Below are positions 38,327-48,886 of a stretch of DNA of 64,000 nucleotides, one piece after another. Source of the stretch: Bacteroidota bacterium. Its GTDB lineage: Bacteria > Bacteroidota > Bacteroidia > UBA7662 > CANHCV01. The notes under the pieces are model-generated. The model saw only the letters and a list, made by a program, of their open reading frames with translations. It ran no database searches and was not told the origin of the DNA. Numbering within the stretch: the stretch's first letter is position 1; every line of letters starts with the position of its first letter. A program made the translations under genes and the position numbers. The DNA is taken from NCBI GenBank assembly GCA_947501265.1, contig CANMVY010000001.1, forward strand, positions 248,001-312,000, in the 5' to 3' direction.

Positions 38327-39469
38327 TTAACCTTTTAATACTTCTCGTGAAATGACAATTTTTTGCACTTCTGAGGTACCTTCATAAATCTGCGTAATCT
38401 TCGCGTCGCGCATCATGCGTTCCACATGGTATTCCTTTACGTAGCCGTAACCACCGTGAATTTGAACCGCTTCATTGGTTACTCGCTGAGCAATTTCAGA
38501 AGCATACAATTTTGCTTGAGCAGAAATCAAATTGTAATCCAACCCTTGGTCTTTGGTCCAAGCTGCTTTCAAACACAACAAACGGGCAGCTTCTACCTCA
38601 GTAGCCATGTCGGCCAATTTAAACTGAATAGCTTGGTGATTCTTGATTTCTGTACCGAATGCTTTTCGCTGTTTTGAATACGCCAATGCCAATTCCAAAG
38701 CACCGGAGGCAATGCCTAATGCTTGTGCTGCAATACCAATTCGACCACCGGCTAAGGTTTGCATGGCAAACTTGAAACCGAATCCATCTTCTCCAACGCG
38801 GTTCGCTTTGGGAACTTTTACATCATTGAACAACAAGGTATGGGTATCACTTCCGCGAATGCCCATTTTATCTTCTTTCGTTCCTACCACAAAACCTGGC
38901 ATATCGCGTTCAACGATCAAACAGTTGATCCCGCGGTGTCCCAACTCAGGGTTGGTTTGTGCGATCACCAAATAAACCGATGCAGAAGAACCGTTGGTAA
39001 TCCAGTTCTTCGTTCCATTTAACAGGTAATAATCGCCTTTGTCTTCAGCAGTTGTTTTCTGGCTAGTTGCATCGGAACCGGCTTCGGGCTCAGACAAGCA
39101 AAAAGCGCCGATTTTTTCGCCACGAGCAAGTGGTTTTAAGTATTTTTCTTTTTGCTCTTCCGATCCAAATTTCTCCAAACCGTAGCAAACCAAAGAGTTA
39201 TTCACCGACACACACACCGAAGTTGAAGCGTCTACTTTCGACAACTCTTCCATCGCCAAAACGTAGGAAATCGTATCCATTCCTGCTCCATCGTACTTGG
39301 GGTCAACCATCAATCCCATGATGCCCAACTCACCCAATTTTTTGATTTGTTCAGCTGGAAATTTCTGATGTGTATCGCGTTCAATGACTCCAGCCAATAA
39401 CTCTGTTTGCGCGAAATCGCGCATGGCTTGTTGAATCATTTTTTGTTCTTCGGTCAATTGAAAAAGCAT
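38327..39469 (-). CDS. Acyl-CoA dehydrogenase
   Basis: AFCLSEPEAGSD, NGTKNWITNG, QIHGGYGYVKEYHVERMMRDAKITQIYEGTSEVQ. Confidence 0.95.
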   Translation of the reverse strand: MLFQLTEEQKMIQQAMRDFAQTELLAGVIERDTHQKFPAEQIKKLGELGIMGLMVDPKYDGAGMDTISYVLAMEELSKVDASTSVCVSVNNSLVCYGLEKFGSEEQKEKYLKPLARGEKIGAFCLSEPEAGSDATSQKTTAEDKGDYYLLNGTKNWITNGSSASVYLVIAQTNPELGHRGINCLIVERDMPGFVVGTKEDKMGIRGSDTHTLLFNDVKVPKANRVGEDGFGFKFAMQTLAGGRIGIAAQALGIASGALELALAYSKQRKAFGTEIKNHQAIQFKLADMATEVEAARLLCLKAAWTKDQGLDYNLISAQAKLYASEIAQRVTNEAVQIHGGYGYVKEYHVERMMRDAKITQIYEGTSEVQKIVISREVLKG

Positions 39470-39549
39470 AGTAAAAAGATTTTTGCAAAAGTAACGTCTA
39501 ACGCCCTAAGAAACAACAAAATTAAACGCTGTTGTTTTCTTAGAAAACC

Positions 39550-40302
39550 TTATCGTTTTCCTTCTAAATAGTAACTCAATTTCATATCAAAGGTTTCACC
39601 CGTTTTTTTTCCTTTTAGTAGAAAAGGGATTTCAACGAAGCCTTTGTTTTCCAACTTTTTCGACTTCACTTCCAACCACAACACATTAACTTGCTGCTCT
39701 TTAACCCATTTTCTTTTCAATCGAAAGCCTTTAGGAAGATACAACACTTCCACTTTTTCCTTTTTTCTTCCCTCTAATCCCAACGTTATTTTTGCCTTTG
39801 CCGCCTCTTTTCCTGAAACGTTTCCGAAAACTACCAAAGGCGTTAACAACAACAAATGCTTATTCTTATAAGGAAATCTCTCACGATAAGCAGGTTGAGG
39901 GGGTTGAACTTCCCCGTGCAACAGAAGCGTATCTGAAAAATTCAATTCATTTGCCTCGTACTCCACCACCAATAACTTATGCAGATGTCCCACTTGCCCC
40001 GCAGAAAGAAAACGAAAGGCAAAACTGTCTACCGATTGCGGGGCAATTGCCCTCCCTTCCACAAAATTGGTAGAAGTGCACCCGCAGGTGGTTTGAAGTT
40101 TCTTCAAGATGACCGAACGATTTGAAACATTCTGAAATTGAAAAAAACCGGAAACGGAATCGCCTTCGGTTAAAACACCTAGTTCCAATTGGGTTTCTCT
40201 CCACCGAATGGAACGTTCTTGGGCAAAAGAACCCAAACAAAAAAAGAGCCCTAAACCGAAGATTAGGACTCTTTTTTTGAAATTATTTGATGAATTACGC
40301 AT
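39550..40302 (-). CDS. DUF1573-family secreted protein
   Basis: Signal peptide [47 protein letters not shown]. Confidence 0.85.
   Translation of the reverse strand: MRNSSNNFKKRVLIFGLGLFFCLGSFAQERSIRWRETQLELGVLTEGDSVSGFFQFQNVSNRSVILKKLQTTCGCTSTNFVEGRAIAPQSVDSFAFRFLSAGQVGHLHKLLVVEYEANELNFSDTLLLHGEVQPPQPAYRERFPYKNKHLLLLTPLVVFGNVSGKEAAKAKITLGLEGRKKEKVEVLYLPKGFRLKRKWVKEQQVNVLWLEVKSKKLENKGFVEIPFLLKGKKTGETFDMKLSYYLEGKR
40239..40278 (-). terminator. Terminator-like hairpin downstream of nrdA, inside DUF1573 signal-peptide codons
   Basis: Minus strand AAAAAAAGAGTCCTAA-TCTTCGGT-TTAGGGCTCTTTTTTT, 16 bp with one G-U, 7-T tract. Confidence 0.55.
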
Positions 40303-42586
40303 TAGATTTTTGCGCAGCTTGGGTGTCTACCGTGAACTGAATGGCATTTACCGCCGGTTTAGTTCTAAGGTAATACATGCCTGTTTTCAATCCCTTTTTC
40401 CAAGCATAGAAGTGCATGGAACTGAGCTTAGAGAAGGTAGGTTCGGCCATGAATACGTTCATGGATTGACTCTGACAAATGAATGCTCCTCGATCGGCGG
40501 CCATATCTAAGATGGACTTTTGTTTGATTTCCCAAGCGGTTTTGAAAACTTCACGAATTTCTTCGGGTATTTCATCGATTTGTTGAACGGAACCGTTGGC
40601 CGCCATGATTCGATTTTTCATGTCGTCGTTCCACATGTCCAAGCGCACCAATTCATTCAACAAGTGTTTGTTAACGATAGCGAATTCTCCGGAAAGAACG
40701 CCTCGGCTGTACACGTTGGAGGTGTAAGGTTCAAAACACTCGTTGTTTCCTAAAATTTGGGAGGTCGAGGCGGTTGGCATCGGGGCAACCAATAACGAAT
40801 TTCTGGCTCCAAACTCCATTACTTCTTTGCGAAGTACATCCCAATTCCATCGGCCTGACAAACGGGGCGCTTCCCAGAAATCGAATTGGAACATGCCCTT
40901 GCTGAGGGGTGAACCTGGGAAAGATTCGTAATATCCTTCTTTTTTGGCTAAATCTACCGAGGATTGCATGGCCGCGAAATAGATGGTTTCAAATATTTCA
41001 GCGTTCAGTTGCGCGGCTCCATCAGATTCAAAAGGTAATCCCATGAGAATAAAGGCATCGGCCAATCCTTGCACACCTAAGCCGATAGGACGGTGGCGAA
41101 AGTTGGAGTTTTGGGCTTCAATAACCGGATAATAATTCACATCGATAACCTTGTTCAGGTTTTTGGTAACGGTGTAGGTAATGTCGTACAACTTTTGGTG
41201 GTCAAATTGACGATCAGCCGTCACGAAACGAGGGAGGGCCAAGGATGCGAGGTTACAAACGGCTACCTCGTCTTTGGAAGTATATTCCAAAATTTCGGTG
41301 CACAAATTGGAGGAACGGATGGTTCCTAAGTTTTGTTGATTGGATTTGCGGTTCGCAGCATCTTTGTAAAGCATGTACGGGGTGCCGGTTTCGATTTGAG
41401 ATTCGAGAACGGCAAACCACAATTCTTGGGCGTTGATGGTTTTTACCGCCTTGCCTTCGCTTTCGTACCTCAGGTAATGCTGTTCAAATTCTTCGCCCCA
41501 GGTATTGAACAATTCAGGGGTAACATTGGGATCGAACAACGACCATTTCTCGTTTGCCTCTACCCGCTGCATGAACAAATCAGAAATCCAAAGGGCGTAA
41601 AACAAATCACGGGCACGCATTTCTTCGGCTCCGTGGTTTTTCTTCAAATCCAAAAACGAAAAAATATCGGCATGCCATGGTTCGAGGTAGATAGCAAAGG
41701 AGCCTTTTCGCTTTCCACCGCCTTGATCAACGTAACGGGCCGTATCGTTGAAAACGCGAAGCATAGGAACAATTCCATTGGAGGTGCCGTTGGTTCCTTT
41801 GATGTAAGAACCCGTAGCACGAATGTTGTGGATGCTCAATCCAATACCACCTGCACTTTGAGAAATTTTTGCGCACTGTTTCAAGGTGTCATAAATTCCA
41901 TCGATGCTATCTTCTTGCATGGTTAACAAAAAGCAACTGGAGAGTTGTGGCTTGGGGGTTCCAGCATTAAACAACGTGGGTGTAGCGTGAGTAAACCAAC
42001 GTTCACTCATCAAATTATACGTTTCAAGAACAGAATCGATATCGGTTTTGTGAATCCCAACTGCAACACGCATGATCATGTGCTGAGGGCGCTCAACCAC
42101 GCGACCGTTGGTGCGTAGGAGATAGGAGCGCTCCAACGTTTTGAATCCAAAATAATCGTAATCGTAGTCGCGGTGATAGATGATGGCAGAATCGAGCTGC
42201 TCGCTGTGTTTTTCAATGATTTCCATCACGTCGCTCGCAATAAGAGAGGCCGATTCTCCGGTGTGGGGATCGACGTACTCGTACAAGTCGCGCATGGTTT
42301 CGGTGAAGGACTTTTTCGTTTCTTTATGAAGGTTAGAAACTGCAATTCTTGCCGCTAGAACGGCATAATCAGGATGTTTGGTTGTTAAGGATGCGGCGGT
42401 TTCGGCAGCAAGATTATCCAATTCAATGGTGGTAACCCCATCGAATAAGCCGTTGATGACTTTTTTTGCTACCTCAGCCGGGTCAACAAACCGCTCATGA
42501 AGGTTGTAACAAAGCTTGCTGATTCGAGCGGTAATTTTATCGAATTGTACGGGCTCTTTGCGACCGTCGCGTTTAACTACAAACAT
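40295..42586 (-). CDS. nrdA: Ribonucleoside-diphosphate reductase large subunit
   Basis: ATP-cone N-term, [66 protein letters not shown]. Confidence 0.97.
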   Translation of the reverse strand: MFVVKRDGRKEPVQFDKITARISKLCYNLHERFVDPAEVAKKVINGLFDGVTTIELDNLAAETAASLTTKHPDYAVLAARIAVSNLHKETKKSFTETMRDLYEYVDPHTGESASLIASDVMEIIEKHSEQLDSAIIYHRDYDYDYFGFKTLERSYLLRTNGRVVERPQHMIMRVAVGIHKTDIDSVLETYNLMSERWFTHATPTLFNAGTPKPQLSSCFLLTMQEDSIDGIYDTLKQCAKISQSAGGIGLSIHNIRATGSYIKGTNGTSNGIVPMLRVFNDTARYVDQGGGKRKGSFAIYLEPWHADIFSFLDLKKNHGAEEMRARDLFYALWISDLFMQRVEANEKWSLFDPNVTPELFNTWGEEFEQHYLRYESEGKAVKTINAQELWFAVLESQIETGTPYMLYKDAANRKSNQQNLGTIRSSNLCTEILEYTSKDEVAVCNLASLALPRFVTADRQFDHQKLYDITYTVTKNLNKVIDVNYYPVIEAQNSNFRHRPIGLGVQGLADAFILMGLPFESDGAAQLNAEIFETIYFAAMQSSVDLAKKEGYYESFPGSPLSKGMFQFDFWEAPRLSGRWNWDVLRKEVMEFGARNSLLVAPMPTASTSQILGNNECFEPYTSNVYSRGVLSGEFAIVNKHLLNELVRLDMWNDDMKNRIMAANGSVQQIDEIPEEIREVFKTAWEIKQKSILDMAADRGAFICQSQSMNVFMAEPTFSKLSSMHFYAWKKGLKTGMYYLRTKPAVNAIQFTVDTQAAQKSNA

Positions 42587-42595
42587 GGCTTTGAA

Positions 42596-43573
42596 TTAAA
42601 AATCTTCGTTAAGGGTGATGGTTCTTTCGGCAGGAGCTTGTCCTACACCGGCTTTTTTGTATTCAGCTACTCGCTTTTCGAAGAAGTTGGTTTTGCGCTC
42701 CAAAGAAATAAATTCCATAAAATCGAACGGATTCACGGCGTTGTATACTTTGTTGCATCCCAATGAAACCAACAAACGATCGGCAACGAATTCGATGTAT
42801 TGACACATCAATTCGGAGTTCATTCCGATCAAACGAACTGGAAGCGCATCGGAAACGAATTCTTTTTCAATTTCAACCGCTTCGGTAATGATGGAAGTAA
42901 CAACTTCTTGGCTTGGACGGCTTTGCAAGTGGTTCGTGAACAAATGACACGCAAAATCGCAATGCAAACCTTCGTCTCTGGAAATCAATTCATTTGAAAA
43001 ACTTAAACCGGGCATCAACCCGCGCTTCTTCAACCAGAAAATGGAGCAGAAAGAACCAGAGAAGAAAATTCCTTCCACTGCAGCAAATGCGATCAAGCGC
43101 TCGGCAAAAGAAGCTTTCTTGATCCACTTCAAGGCCCAATCGGCTTTTTTGCTCACGCAATCCAAGGTTTCGATGGCCTTGAACAACTTGTTTTTCTCCT
43201 GGGTATCTTTGATGTAAGTATCGATCAACAACGAATACGTTTCGGAGTGAATGTTCTCCATCATGATTTGGAAACCATAGAAAAATTTGGCTTCGGTGTA
43301 TTGCACCTCGCGCACAAAGTTTTCGGCCAAGTTCTCGTTCACAATCCCGTCGGAAGCTGCGAAGAAGGCAAGAACGTGCTTGATGAAGTGGCGCTCGTTA
43401 TCGTTCAATCGCGTATTCCAATCAACCAAGTCTTGATTCAAATCAATTTCCTCGGCAGTCCAAAAACTCGCTTCCGATTTTTTGTAGTATTGCCAAATAT
43501 CATGATGCTGAATTGGAAACAATACAAATCGATCTGGATTTTCAACGAGAATGGGTTCGGTGGTGTGAGACAT
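42596..43573 (-). CDS. nrdB: Ribonucleoside-diphosphate reductase small subunit
   Basis: [87 protein letters not shown]. Confidence 0.97.
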   Translation of the reverse strand: MSHTTEPILVENPDRFVLFPIQHHDIWQYYKKSEASFWTAEEIDLNQDLVDWNTRLNDNERHFIKHVLAFFAASDGIVNENLAENFVREVQYTEAKFFYGFQIMMENIHSETYSLLIDTYIKDTQEKNKLFKAIETLDCVSKKADWALKWIKKASFAERLIAFAAVEGIFFSGSFCSIFWLKKRGLMPGLSFSNELISRDEGLHCDFACHLFTNHLQSRPSQEVVTSIITEAVEIEKEFVSDALPVRLIGMNSELMCQYIEFVADRLLVSLGCNKVYNAVNPFDFMEFISLERKTNFFEKRVAEYKKAGVGQAPAERTITLNEDF

Positions 43574-43638
43574 AGCTATGATTTTTGTGTGATTTTTTTC
43601 CTTTCGGGATAACAAAGATGGTGGATGAAGTTTTTCTG

Positions 43639-43668
43639 AAATCCACAATCCGATTCGAGTTATTCACA
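43639..43668. promoter_or_regulatory. Putative DnaA-box pair upstream of nrdB
   Basis: TTATTCACA at 43660-43668 (fits TTATNCACA) and AAATCCACA at 43639-43647 (7/9), 21 bp apart. Confidence 0.3.
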
Positions 43669-43866
43669 CTTCCAAAAAATAATCTTATATAAACCATATC
43701 AGCATCTTACAAAATTGTTTTTTATATCATTCATATCTTTCAATTTTTCACCACCTTTCCAAAAAGAAATCAAAAAACGTCTAAAAAACAGGATGTTTTT
43801 ATCCCTTCTTACCTCAATTTTCACGAAACTTTCGTTATTTGCAAAGCCAAATATTTTTTCCACCTC

Positions 43867-44505
43867 ATGAATCGAATTTTCTTTTTTCTTCTTTTTTTCA
43901 CGCTCACCTCCGTTACAAAAGCAGGGCCTTCCAAAGTGCTTCAAGAATTCATCTCCTGGTACTCGGGAACATTCACCAATACCTCCCAATGGAAGTCAGA
44001 TACCACCTTGCCCCACTACCAACTGGAAGTGAAAGAGATTTGGAAAACCCAGAAAGAAGAAGGCATTACTTGGCTGTTTGAACAAATAACTTACGTGAAC
44101 AAACCCGATGTGGTATTTTCTCAGTTCTTCTTAAAGTTGAGCGAAAGTGGTAAAGGCCGATACGAAATGGAAATTTTCACCATCAATTCCTTGTTCGATG
44201 CCGACAAAATGAGGAAGCCGGATGGCTTCGACGGGCTATCTCCAGACGATTTGGAACCCCTTGGTGAATGCGTCATGGCCGGTAAAAAAGCCGATGTAAA
44301 CAAATTTAACTTCGCAACACCCAACAGTCAAAACTGCAAAATTTCTGACTTCCAGGGCAGTTACCACCTCATCGATTTGTCGGTGTACAAAGAGGGGAAG
44401 ATTTTTCGCAAATTCGACGGTTACAACGACGATGGCGAACGTGTCTTAGGAATAAAAGACGACCGAGGCGTCATGTTCCTTAAAAAGCAACCGGCCAAGA
44501 AATGA
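43867..44505 (+). CDS. Secreted CpcT/CpeT (chromophore lyase-like) family protein
   Basis: Signal peptide; FISWYSGTFTNTSQWKSD, IWKTQKEEGITWLFEQITYV, GYNDDGERVLGIKDDRGVMFLKK resemble the CpeT/CpcT motif order. Confidence 0.6.
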   Translation: MNRIFFFLLFFTLTSVTKAGPSKVLQEFISWYSGTFTNTSQWKSDTTLPHYQLEVKEIWKTQKEEGITWLFEQITYVNKPDVVFSQFFLKLSESGKGRYEMEIFTINSLFDADKMRKPDGFDGLSPDDLEPLGECVMAGKKADVNKFNFATPNSQNCKISDFQGSYHLIDLSVYKEGKIFRKFDGYNDDGERVLGIKDDRGVMFLKKQPAKK

Positions 44506-45773
44506 AGAAACCGCTTCTTCCAATCCTACCTACTTGGCGGTGGATCCTCCTTTTATCAGCCATCTTGGGATTGTTGTCGTTTTTCAATTTAGACTCCACC
44601 CAAATGCAGGGGTTGATTCCCAATTACATCGATTTTGCTCATTTCTTCCGCAGCGGTTTTGATTTGAATTCACCTTTTAGAACGGGGCAAACCACCTTTC
44701 CGATGTGGGGTTACGGGATGATTTTAGCAACGGCTTGGCCGAAGTGGTTGATCATTCTTCTACAACAAGCGGCCAACCTCTTGTTTTTGGTTTGGCTCGA
44801 CAAGCAGTGGTTGGCCTTGGGTTACTCCACAAAAGCCAGAAATACCTTTCGTTGGCTCACCTTTTTCGCTTGGCCGTGGCACCTGATGCATGCCGTTATG
44901 TGGCCGTATTCGATCGGTGCCATCGGCATTTCTGTTGCCGTTTTCTCGCTTTTCCGCTTTTTAAAGGACGGCCATTGGAAATTTGCCATCGCTGCGGGGG
45001 TTGCGTTTGGAATTACCCTTCATTTCCGCAGCGACTACACGATCTTCTTCCTCCTTGTTTCTTCGGGGATTGCCGTTTATTCGTGGTGGAAAACCAAGCG
45101 ATGGATCGGTTTCAGCATTCCAGCCATCGGCCTATTTCTTCTACTCCCGTGGATGCAATACACCCAGCAGCGAACCGGACATCGTTTACTAACTTCTACC
45201 AACGCCGGACACACTTTTTTCTGCGGATTGGGGCAATTGAACAACAACGTTTGGGGAATTACCCCATTCGACGAGGACTCCACCATGCAAGCCATTGCAC
45301 GTCCGTTTGGAGGAACGCTTTCCTATGCCGGCGATTCGATTTTAAAAAAAGCATGGAAAGATTCCGTGTTGGCCCATCCTTTTGAATTCGTTAGAAAAAT
45401 GGGAAGCGTAGCCGTGTTTCGATTAGCGCCTAGGCCGTTCAACGCCGGCGGAATGATGGATCCCGTTTTGGAACAAGCTGCACTACCGAAAAATCCAACG
45501 AGCTACGGGATTCGGTTCTTTTTAACCGTTTTAACCGTTGTTTTTGGGTTCTGTTGGTTTGCTATTGGTTTGATTGCCATCGTGTTTTGGATTTTTCGAA
45601 TCCGCAAAAAAGATTGGGAATGGTTGGGCCTCGGTCTCATTGCTTTTCAAATTGCGTTGGTGCTGGGTGCCATCTTTATGCCGCCCTACCACACCAACAT
45701 TTTTTGGTTCTACGCTTTATTTTTTCTTCATCCTTCGGTAAATTTTTCATTTAAGAATCGAAGAAGAAATTAA
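44502..45773 (+). CDS. Multi-TM membrane protein, possible GT-C glycosyltransferase
   Basis: About ten hydrophobic segments; ATGA overlap with upstream gene. Confidence 0.65.
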   Translation: MKKPLLPILPTWRWILLLSAILGLLSFFNLDSTQMQGLIPNYIDFAHFFRSGFDLNSPFRTGQTTFPMWGYGMILATAWPKWLIILLQQAANLLFLVWLDKQWLALGYSTKARNTFRWLTFFAWPWHLMHAVMWPYSIGAIGISVAVFSLFRFLKDGHWKFAIAAGVAFGITLHFRSDYTIFFLLVSSGIAVYSWWKTKRWIGFSIPAIGLFLLLPWMQYTQQRTGHRLLTSTNAGHTFFCGLGQLNNNVWGITPFDEDSTMQAIARPFGGTLSYAGDSILKKAWKDSVLAHPFEFVRKMGSVAVFRLAPRPFNAGGMMDPVLEQAALPKNPTSYGIRFFLTVLTVVFGFCWFAIGLIAIVFWIFRIRKKDWEWLGLGLIAFQIALVLGAIFMPPYHTNIFWFYALFFLHPSVNFSFKNRRRN

Positions 45774-45985
45774 ACTTGAGGAATGTTGAATCAATTCGGC
45801 GTTCACAACCATCTACTTAAAATTGCCCCATCTTCATTGCTGTTATCATTGTTGGAGAAGCGGCAAAGAATTACTTCATCGAAAAGGATTGAAAAACAAA
45901 GTCCTCACCTTAATTTTACCTATTGGATTGAACATTTCGCGGCCTCTCACGGCCAACGAAATGCGGAACATCAAGAATACAAAGC

Positions 45986-47419
45986 GTGAGTAGTCTTAAA
46001 AAATTAGCCCAGCAAACTGCACTTTATGGCATCAGCAATGTTGTTGGAAGGCTGTTGAATTTTCTGCTTGTACCTCTTTACGTTCGCCTTTTCGCGCCAG
46101 AAGATTATGGAATTGTTACGGAATTATACAGCTATGTAGCCCTTTTGAACGTGATTTATACTTACGGAACCGAAACGTCTTTTTTCCGATTTTCACACGA
46201 ATCTCCCGAAGTTTCCAAGAGCGTTTATCCTACCCTTTTTGCCAGCCTTTTCGTTTCCAGTTGTTTGTTTAGTGGTGTACTTTGGCTGGCATCCGATGTG
46301 CTATCCAACTGGATGAATTATCCCGACAAAGGTCATTACATTCGTTGGTTTTCGCTCATTTTGGCGTTTGATGCGTTGGCCAGCATTCCTTTTTCCCAAC
46401 TTCGGCAGCTTCAAAAGCCCTTGCTTTTCGCGGGGCTAAAACTCTTGAACATCGGCATGGTCATCGGTTTGAATTTATTCTTGTTGGTTTATGCCCCCAA
46501 AAACGGCATTTCTATGTCGGCCTCCTTCCAAGGCGTTGATGCCGTTTTCTTCAGCAACCTCATTGCCAATGGCATCACCCTGCTTCTGCTTCTGCCTTGG
46601 TTTCCCAAAATGTGGAACCTTTTGAATTGGGAGTTATGGAAAAAAATGATGCAGTATTCTTGGCCATTGCTCTTCGTTGGATTGGCGTTTGTGGTGAACG
46701 AAGCCATGGACCGCATGCTCCTCAAATACTGGATCCATGCCGAAAATCCGGAGCGGGAATTGGGCATTTACGGGGCCGTTTATAAACTTGCCATGTTCAT
46801 GACGTTGTACACCCAAAGTTTTCGAATGGGCGCTGAGCCGTTTTTCCACCAACGATTTCGGAAGGAAGGAAATACCGAAATTTTCGGACACATTGGCTAT
46901 GCATTTTTGCTCGTTGGCCTCGGCTTTTTTCTTGTTGTGGTTGGGTTTCGAGAAGAAATCGGACGTGCTTTTTTAGGAAAAACCCATCCCGAATATTTGG
47001 AAGGTCTTACCGTTGTTCCGCTTTTATTTCTCGCAAATTTGTGCCTCGGCATGTACTACAATTTTAGCGTTTGGTACCGCCTTGCCGACCAAAATCGAAA
47101 AGGAATGTGGATGAGCATCGGCGGTGCCGGTATCACCATCCTTGGAAATGCGCTTTTGATTCCCATTTTTGGGTACGTTGGTGCTGGAATGACCACCCTT
47201 CTGTGTTACGGAAGCATGATGCTGGGCAGTTATTGGTGGGGGCAGCGCATTTTTCCCATTCATTACCCCATTCAAAAAATGATCATGGCTGCAGCGGTGG
47301 TTTTATGCATTTGGGGATTCATGGAATTAAATCCGCAAATCTGGGTACGCATTTCTGGAATAGGAATCGCCTTGGTTTACCTGGGTTGGAACCTTAAAAA
47401 ATCTCTCCAAAGTTCATAA
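45986..47419 (+). CDS. Polysaccharide biosynthesis flippase (Wzx/MOP-like)
   Basis: GISNVVGRLLNFLLVPLYVRLFAPEDYGIVTELYSYVALLNVIYTYG; about 12-14 TM; GTG start. Confidence 0.9.
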   Translation: MSSLKKLAQQTALYGISNVVGRLLNFLLVPLYVRLFAPEDYGIVTELYSYVALLNVIYTYGTETSFFRFSHESPEVSKSVYPTLFASLFVSSCLFSGVLWLASDVLSNWMNYPDKGHYIRWFSLILAFDALASIPFSQLRQLQKPLLFAGLKLLNIGMVIGLNLFLLVYAPKNGISMSASFQGVDAVFFSNLIANGITLLLLLPWFPKMWNLLNWELWKKMMQYSWPLLFVGLAFVVNEAMDRMLLKYWIHAENPERELGIYGAVYKLAMFMTLYTQSFRMGAEPFFHQRFRKEGNTEIFGHIGYAFLLVGLGFFLVVVGFREEIGRAFLGKTHPEYLEGLTVVPLLFLANLCLGMYYNFSVWYRLADQNRKGMWMSIGGAGITILGNALLIPIFGYVGAGMTTLLCYGSMMLGSYWWGQRIFPIHYPIQKMIMAAAVVLCIWGFMELNPQIWVRISGIGIALVYLGWNLKKSLQSS

Positions 47420-47421
47420 AG

Positions 47422-47985
47422 ATGGATTTCATCCAAACCATTCGCATGGAATTGGCCCCGGAAGGGCGATTGTATCCATCGGCCGAATGGATGGAAAAAC
47501 AACAACCCAAACAATCGGCCGTGGCCATCATTCTAGCTCCTATTGAGCAACATCCTACCATTTTGTTAACCCGAAGAGTGGAATACGGCGGGGTTCACAG
47601 CGGCCAAATGAGTTTTCCAGGCGGCCGGCTGGAACAGCATGAACAACCTCTGCAGGCCGCCATTCGAGAAACCCAAGAAGAAGTAGGGATTAACCTTTCG
47701 CCCTCCGCCCTTATTTCTGAACTTCACCCCCTCTACATTCCCCCTTCCAACTTTTTGGTTTACCCTTTTGTATTTCAGCTGAATAACCTCCCCGAGCTCC
47801 AACCCAACGAAGAGGTAGCCTACTCGAGGTGGATTGGTTGGAATAATTTGGTTGAAGCAAGCATCCATCATCAAGAAATGAGTGAAAAAAGATCGGTTCC
47901 CGGATTTTTATTCGATAATGATTTTGTTTGGGGGGCAACGGGAATGCTGCTCAACGAAATCAGAAAAACGTTGTTTACTCCTTAA
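47422..47985 (+). CDS. NUDIX hydrolase (CoA pyrophosphatase-like)
   Basis: MSFPGGRLEQHEQPLQAAIRETQEEVGI NUDIX box. Confidence 0.93.
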   Translation: MDFIQTIRMELAPEGRLYPSAEWMEKQQPKQSAVAIILAPIEQHPTILLTRRVEYGGVHSGQMSFPGGRLEQHEQPLQAAIRETQEEVGINLSPSALISELHPLYIPPSNFLVYPFVFQLNNLPELQPNEEVAYSRWIGWNNLVEASIHHQEMSEKRSVPGFLFDNDFVWGATGMLLNEIRKTLFTP

Positions 47986-47994
47986 ATTCCATTC

Positions 47995-48798
47995 ATGGCC
48001 CATTTGAAAATTGATAAAAAAACGAAGCTTCTGATGTTTTTATCGGCATTTTTCGTTAGCAACGCCCTCATTGCGGAAACCATTGGCACGAAAATTTTTT
48101 CTTTGGAAGCCTTGTTGGGCTGGTCCGTTTCAGACTTTTCCCTGTTTGGAGAAGACCACCTGAGTTTCAACCTTACCGTAGGCGTATTGCTGTGGCCGTT
48201 GGAATTTGTGATGACGGATATTGTGAACGAATATTTCGGTTTTCGCATCGTTCGACGCATCTCCTACATTGCTGTTGGTCTCATTTGCTATGCGTTTCTG
48301 ATGTTTTACTTAGGCATTCACGTTCCGGCACCGAGTTGGTGGATTTTCGGGAAAGTAGATCAAGGAGTTCCCAACATGCAAGACGCGTTTTCATCCATTT
48401 TTGGTCAGGGAATGTGGATCATTGTGGGAAGCATTTGTGCCTTCTTGTTCAGTCAATTTGTTGATGCTTTTATTTTCCAGAAGATCAAAAAATTAACCAA
48501 TGGAAAGTACGTTTGGCTTCGAGCAACGGGCAGTACGCTTTTCAGTCAGATGGTGGATAGTTTCATCGTTTTGTACATCGCCTTTGGAATTGGTGCGGGA
48601 TGGCCATGGCAAAAAGTATTGGCCATCGGCTTGGTAAATTACACCTACAAATTCACCATGGCGTGGGTGTTAACGCCTGTCATTTTATTGGCTGAAAAGC
48701 TCATTGACCGGTATTTGGGAAAAGAAGAAGCCGAGCACATGAAAAGGCTATCGATTTCGGAAGAAGAGGAAGAAGTCGAACCCATTGCCAATTTGTAA
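47995..48798 (+). CDS. Queuosine precursor transporter (YhhQ/VUT family)
   Basis: NALIAETIGTKIFSL, FVMTDIVNEYFGFRIVRRISYIAVGL, FSQMVDSFIVLYIAFGIG. Confidence 0.9.
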   Translation: MAHLKIDKKTKLLMFLSAFFVSNALIAETIGTKIFSLEALLGWSVSDFSLFGEDHLSFNLTVGVLLWPLEFVMTDIVNEYFGFRIVRRISYIAVGLICYAFLMFYLGIHVPAPSWWIFGKVDQGVPNMQDAFSSIFGQGMWIIVGSICAFLFSQFVDAFIFQKIKKLTNGKYVWLRATGSTLFSQMVDSFIVLYIAFGIGAGWPWQKVLAIGLVNYTYKFTMAWVLTPVILLAEKLIDRYLGKEEAEHMKRLSISEEEEEVEPIANL

Positions 48799-48886
48799 TT
48801 GGGAAAAGTAAAAAGAAAACGGGAAGAACTTCGAAGAATAAAACCTGTTTTCATTCCGGCCCAAGTCGTTGTACCTTTGTGGGAAG

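Noticed and set aside
45783-45989. 68-aa ORF, and an alternative frame ending near 45993, before the flippase
   Set aside because: Two competing frames with no recognisable domain; may be a decayed gene or plain intergenic DNA, not enough to call.
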